64,000 nucleotides of DNA from Ceratodon purpureus (taxonomy: Eukaryota > Streptophyta > Bryopsida > Pseudoditrichales > Ditrichaceae), in assembly GCA_014871385.1 (NCBI GenBank), contig CM026429.1:6120283-6184282 (forward strand). The letters run 5' to 3'. Made by a program: the position numbers and the translations under genes. Position 1 is the stretch's first letter, and each line of letters begins with the position of its first letter. This document shows, piece by piece, positions 62,479 through 64,000 of this stretch. The notes beneath the pieces are model-generated. The model did not search any database, was not told where the DNA came from, and saw only the letters and a list, made by a program, of their open reading frames with translations.

Positions 62479-63864
62479 GAATCCTGGAGCTCTCAAGTAT
62501 TAGGGAAGCAACTTCGTTTGTGTGCGTCTTCGCACGCGCTGCCCTGCTCTCTCAGTCATGGGGCCCACTGCACGCTTTCAGGGACTCTTCGAGATTTGTC
62601 GAGGGGTTGAATGGGATTGATCTCTTCTGGGAGACTAGCAGTGGATTCCATTACAAGGGGAAGCGTTTCACTACACCATGCCGTCTGGCTACTGCATTAG
62701 CTCGCCAATCTCTTTGAATCTTCCGGGTAATGTGAACCGAAACTTCTGTATATAGTTTACTTCATGCTCTTTCAGGTATCGGTATTCTCATATTGTGCTC
62801 TTTCGTAGACCCAGGTCATAGAATACGAGAACTGCGTTAGTCTTGTACTCATATAAATTTTCCACGGATGAGAGATTTTAGGTGATTGAGCTTGTGATGA
62901 AGTTTTAAATTAAGCTCGCAGTCAGTGGACGCAATGGCTTGATAGTTTCTGGTGATGAAATGAGATTTTAACGTCCAGTGAGACACCACGGTTCATCCTG
63001 TTTTAGACGACCTGGTCCATGGGTTTTAAATTTTCAGTGATGGTATTGGGATGAGTTACTCATGCCATGATGCTCTTGCAAGTTATAAGCAAGCAGCTTG
63101 TATTGCAATTCTGATTACATTTTAAATGGCAGCATCTGGATACAAGGAGAAGTTGCTTGATATCTACTGCAAAGAGAGATGCAATTGATGGTTCAATTTT
63201 GGGGTGTGATTCTTCAACGAACGTAACTTGGTATTATATTAGGACTATTGGAAGGCACTCAATGGTTTGAGTTGAAATACTCTCAAGTAATGATGTTGAG
63301 AGTTATTTAATGGAGTCATGCGGGGTTTTTTTTTTGGGCACATTGATGGTGTAGATGTCATCCTTGTCATGGTTCATAGTAGCTGAGATTAGCTACTTGT
63401 AGTTGAGAACACGTCTTGAAGTGTTGTAACAGGTTGTTAGTGGAAAGAATGCACGTAGTTTGTGGATAACTGGACCCGCATGGGGCTCCGGTTGATGAGT
63501 GTTAAGCTATTAACCACATGTAATACTACAGCATCTGAAGTTTTTTCAAGTTATGTGCATTTTATGCTTCGTTTCTTCTTGCTCTCTCTGTCTTCGGCTG
63601 TAGTTTGAACTCCCCCAAAACGGTCGGTTCCTTGGTTCTGAACAGTGATGTGACCGGGCCAATTTGTCTGGCTGTCTGAATCTTATAAGCATCTAACGTA
63701 CGTTTTTGGACACTTTGCTGTGGAGAGATGAGATAAAGTGACGGTGAAGTTGCAGGGAAATGAAAAGCCCAAGTTGAACATCCCAGTCGTGGTTTGCCCA
63801 ACGCCAAGATTAACGAGCTCTTTCTAGAAGAATGTTAACCTCTACTTAACTTACTGTTGCAGAC
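62479..63864. other. 3' region of the Ycf20-like gene and intergenic sequence
   Basis: No recognisable gene. Frames at 62520-62717 (+) and 63562-63807 (-) have no conserved motif. Confidence 0.45.
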
Positions 63865-64000
63865 ATGAATACCAAGACTTTGGTAAGTTTCCTGTTAGAA
63901 ATATCTTGTATTTTTCGCCATTTCCAAAACGTGGAAACTTTGCAGCAAAAGCTGGATGATTTCACTCAGCATCCTTGCCAAGATGCTTGGAATCTCGTGA
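63865..64000 (+). CDS. Possible 5' exons of a gene continuing beyond the window
   Basis: ATG at 63865 opens a six-codon piece ending at a good donor (TTTG then GTAAGT at 63883). A good acceptor (TTTGCAG) at 63945 leads into 63946-64000, in the same frame and open to the window edge: MNTKTL then QKLDDFTQHPCQDAWNLV. The 62-base intron is at the short end for this region. Evidence is limited to splice signals and an open frame. A TTGCAG directly before the ATG suggests a further upstream intron, so the ATG may be internal. Confidence 0.35.
   Translation, partial: MNTKTLVSFLLEISCIFRHFQNVETLQQKLDDFTQHPCQDAWNLV

Noticed and set aside
62098-62496. 132-codon minus-strand frame
   Set aside because: Antisense shadow of the Ycf20-like gene.

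Overview
The window is nuclear DNA of a green plant of the streptophyte lineage. All recognisable genes are split by GT-AG introns and encode plant-type proteins: a SnRK1 kinase, proteasome RPN1, a plant-type short glucosidase II beta-like protein, a QCR9 subunit of mitochondrial complex III, and a plastid Ycf20-like protein. Proteins are clearly plant-like but fairly divergent from flowering-plant versions, so a bryophyte, lycophyte or streptophyte alga is my inference; the sequence alone does not settle the species. There are no bacterial, CRISPR or organellar features.

Layout. Bases 1 to about 33,200 are AT-rich and gene-poor. They are built largely of non-autonomous mobile elements: eight copies (one cut by the window edge) of an element family bounded by TTAA and carrying CCCCTAAATGC-type inverted ends; two Stowaway-like MITEs; a tRNA-derived SINE family (three near-full copies and one truncated copy, three of the four with target-site duplications); two short poly(A)-tailed retroposons with 15 and 17 bp target duplications; a group of TA-flanked MITEs whose ends begin AGGTAGA; one TA-flanked foldback; and several tandem repeats. 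No convincing host gene was found there.

From 33.2 kb the sequence is gene-rich. A SnRK1-type catalytic subunit (35,703-38,817, +) has a serine in place of the usual T-loop threonine. A five-exon glucosidase II beta-like ER protein (42,238-40,119, -) follows. Then comes a rearranged block (42.28-48.35 kb): two direct copies of a roughly 1.1 kb repeat flank an intron-containing fragment of the ribosome-biogenesis gene NRAP/NOL6/UTP22 (-) and an unrecognised two-exon gene (+) whose 3' end runs into the second repeat copy. Next are an AT-rich stretch, a MITE and an 11-bp minisatellite, and then the complete 25-exon RPN1 gene (51,350-59,830, +), a tiny three-exon QCR9 gene (60,572-61,006, +), a single-exon Ycf20-like gene (61,987-62,478, +), and the possible start of another gene at the right edge.

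The genes do not form a pathway. They are unlinked housekeeping functions: energy signalling, ER glycoprotein processing, ribosome assembly, protein turnover, mitochondrial respiration and plastid photoprotection. The most unusual content is the TTAA-bounded element family (piggyBac-like by its ends) and the divergent SnRK1 activation loop.
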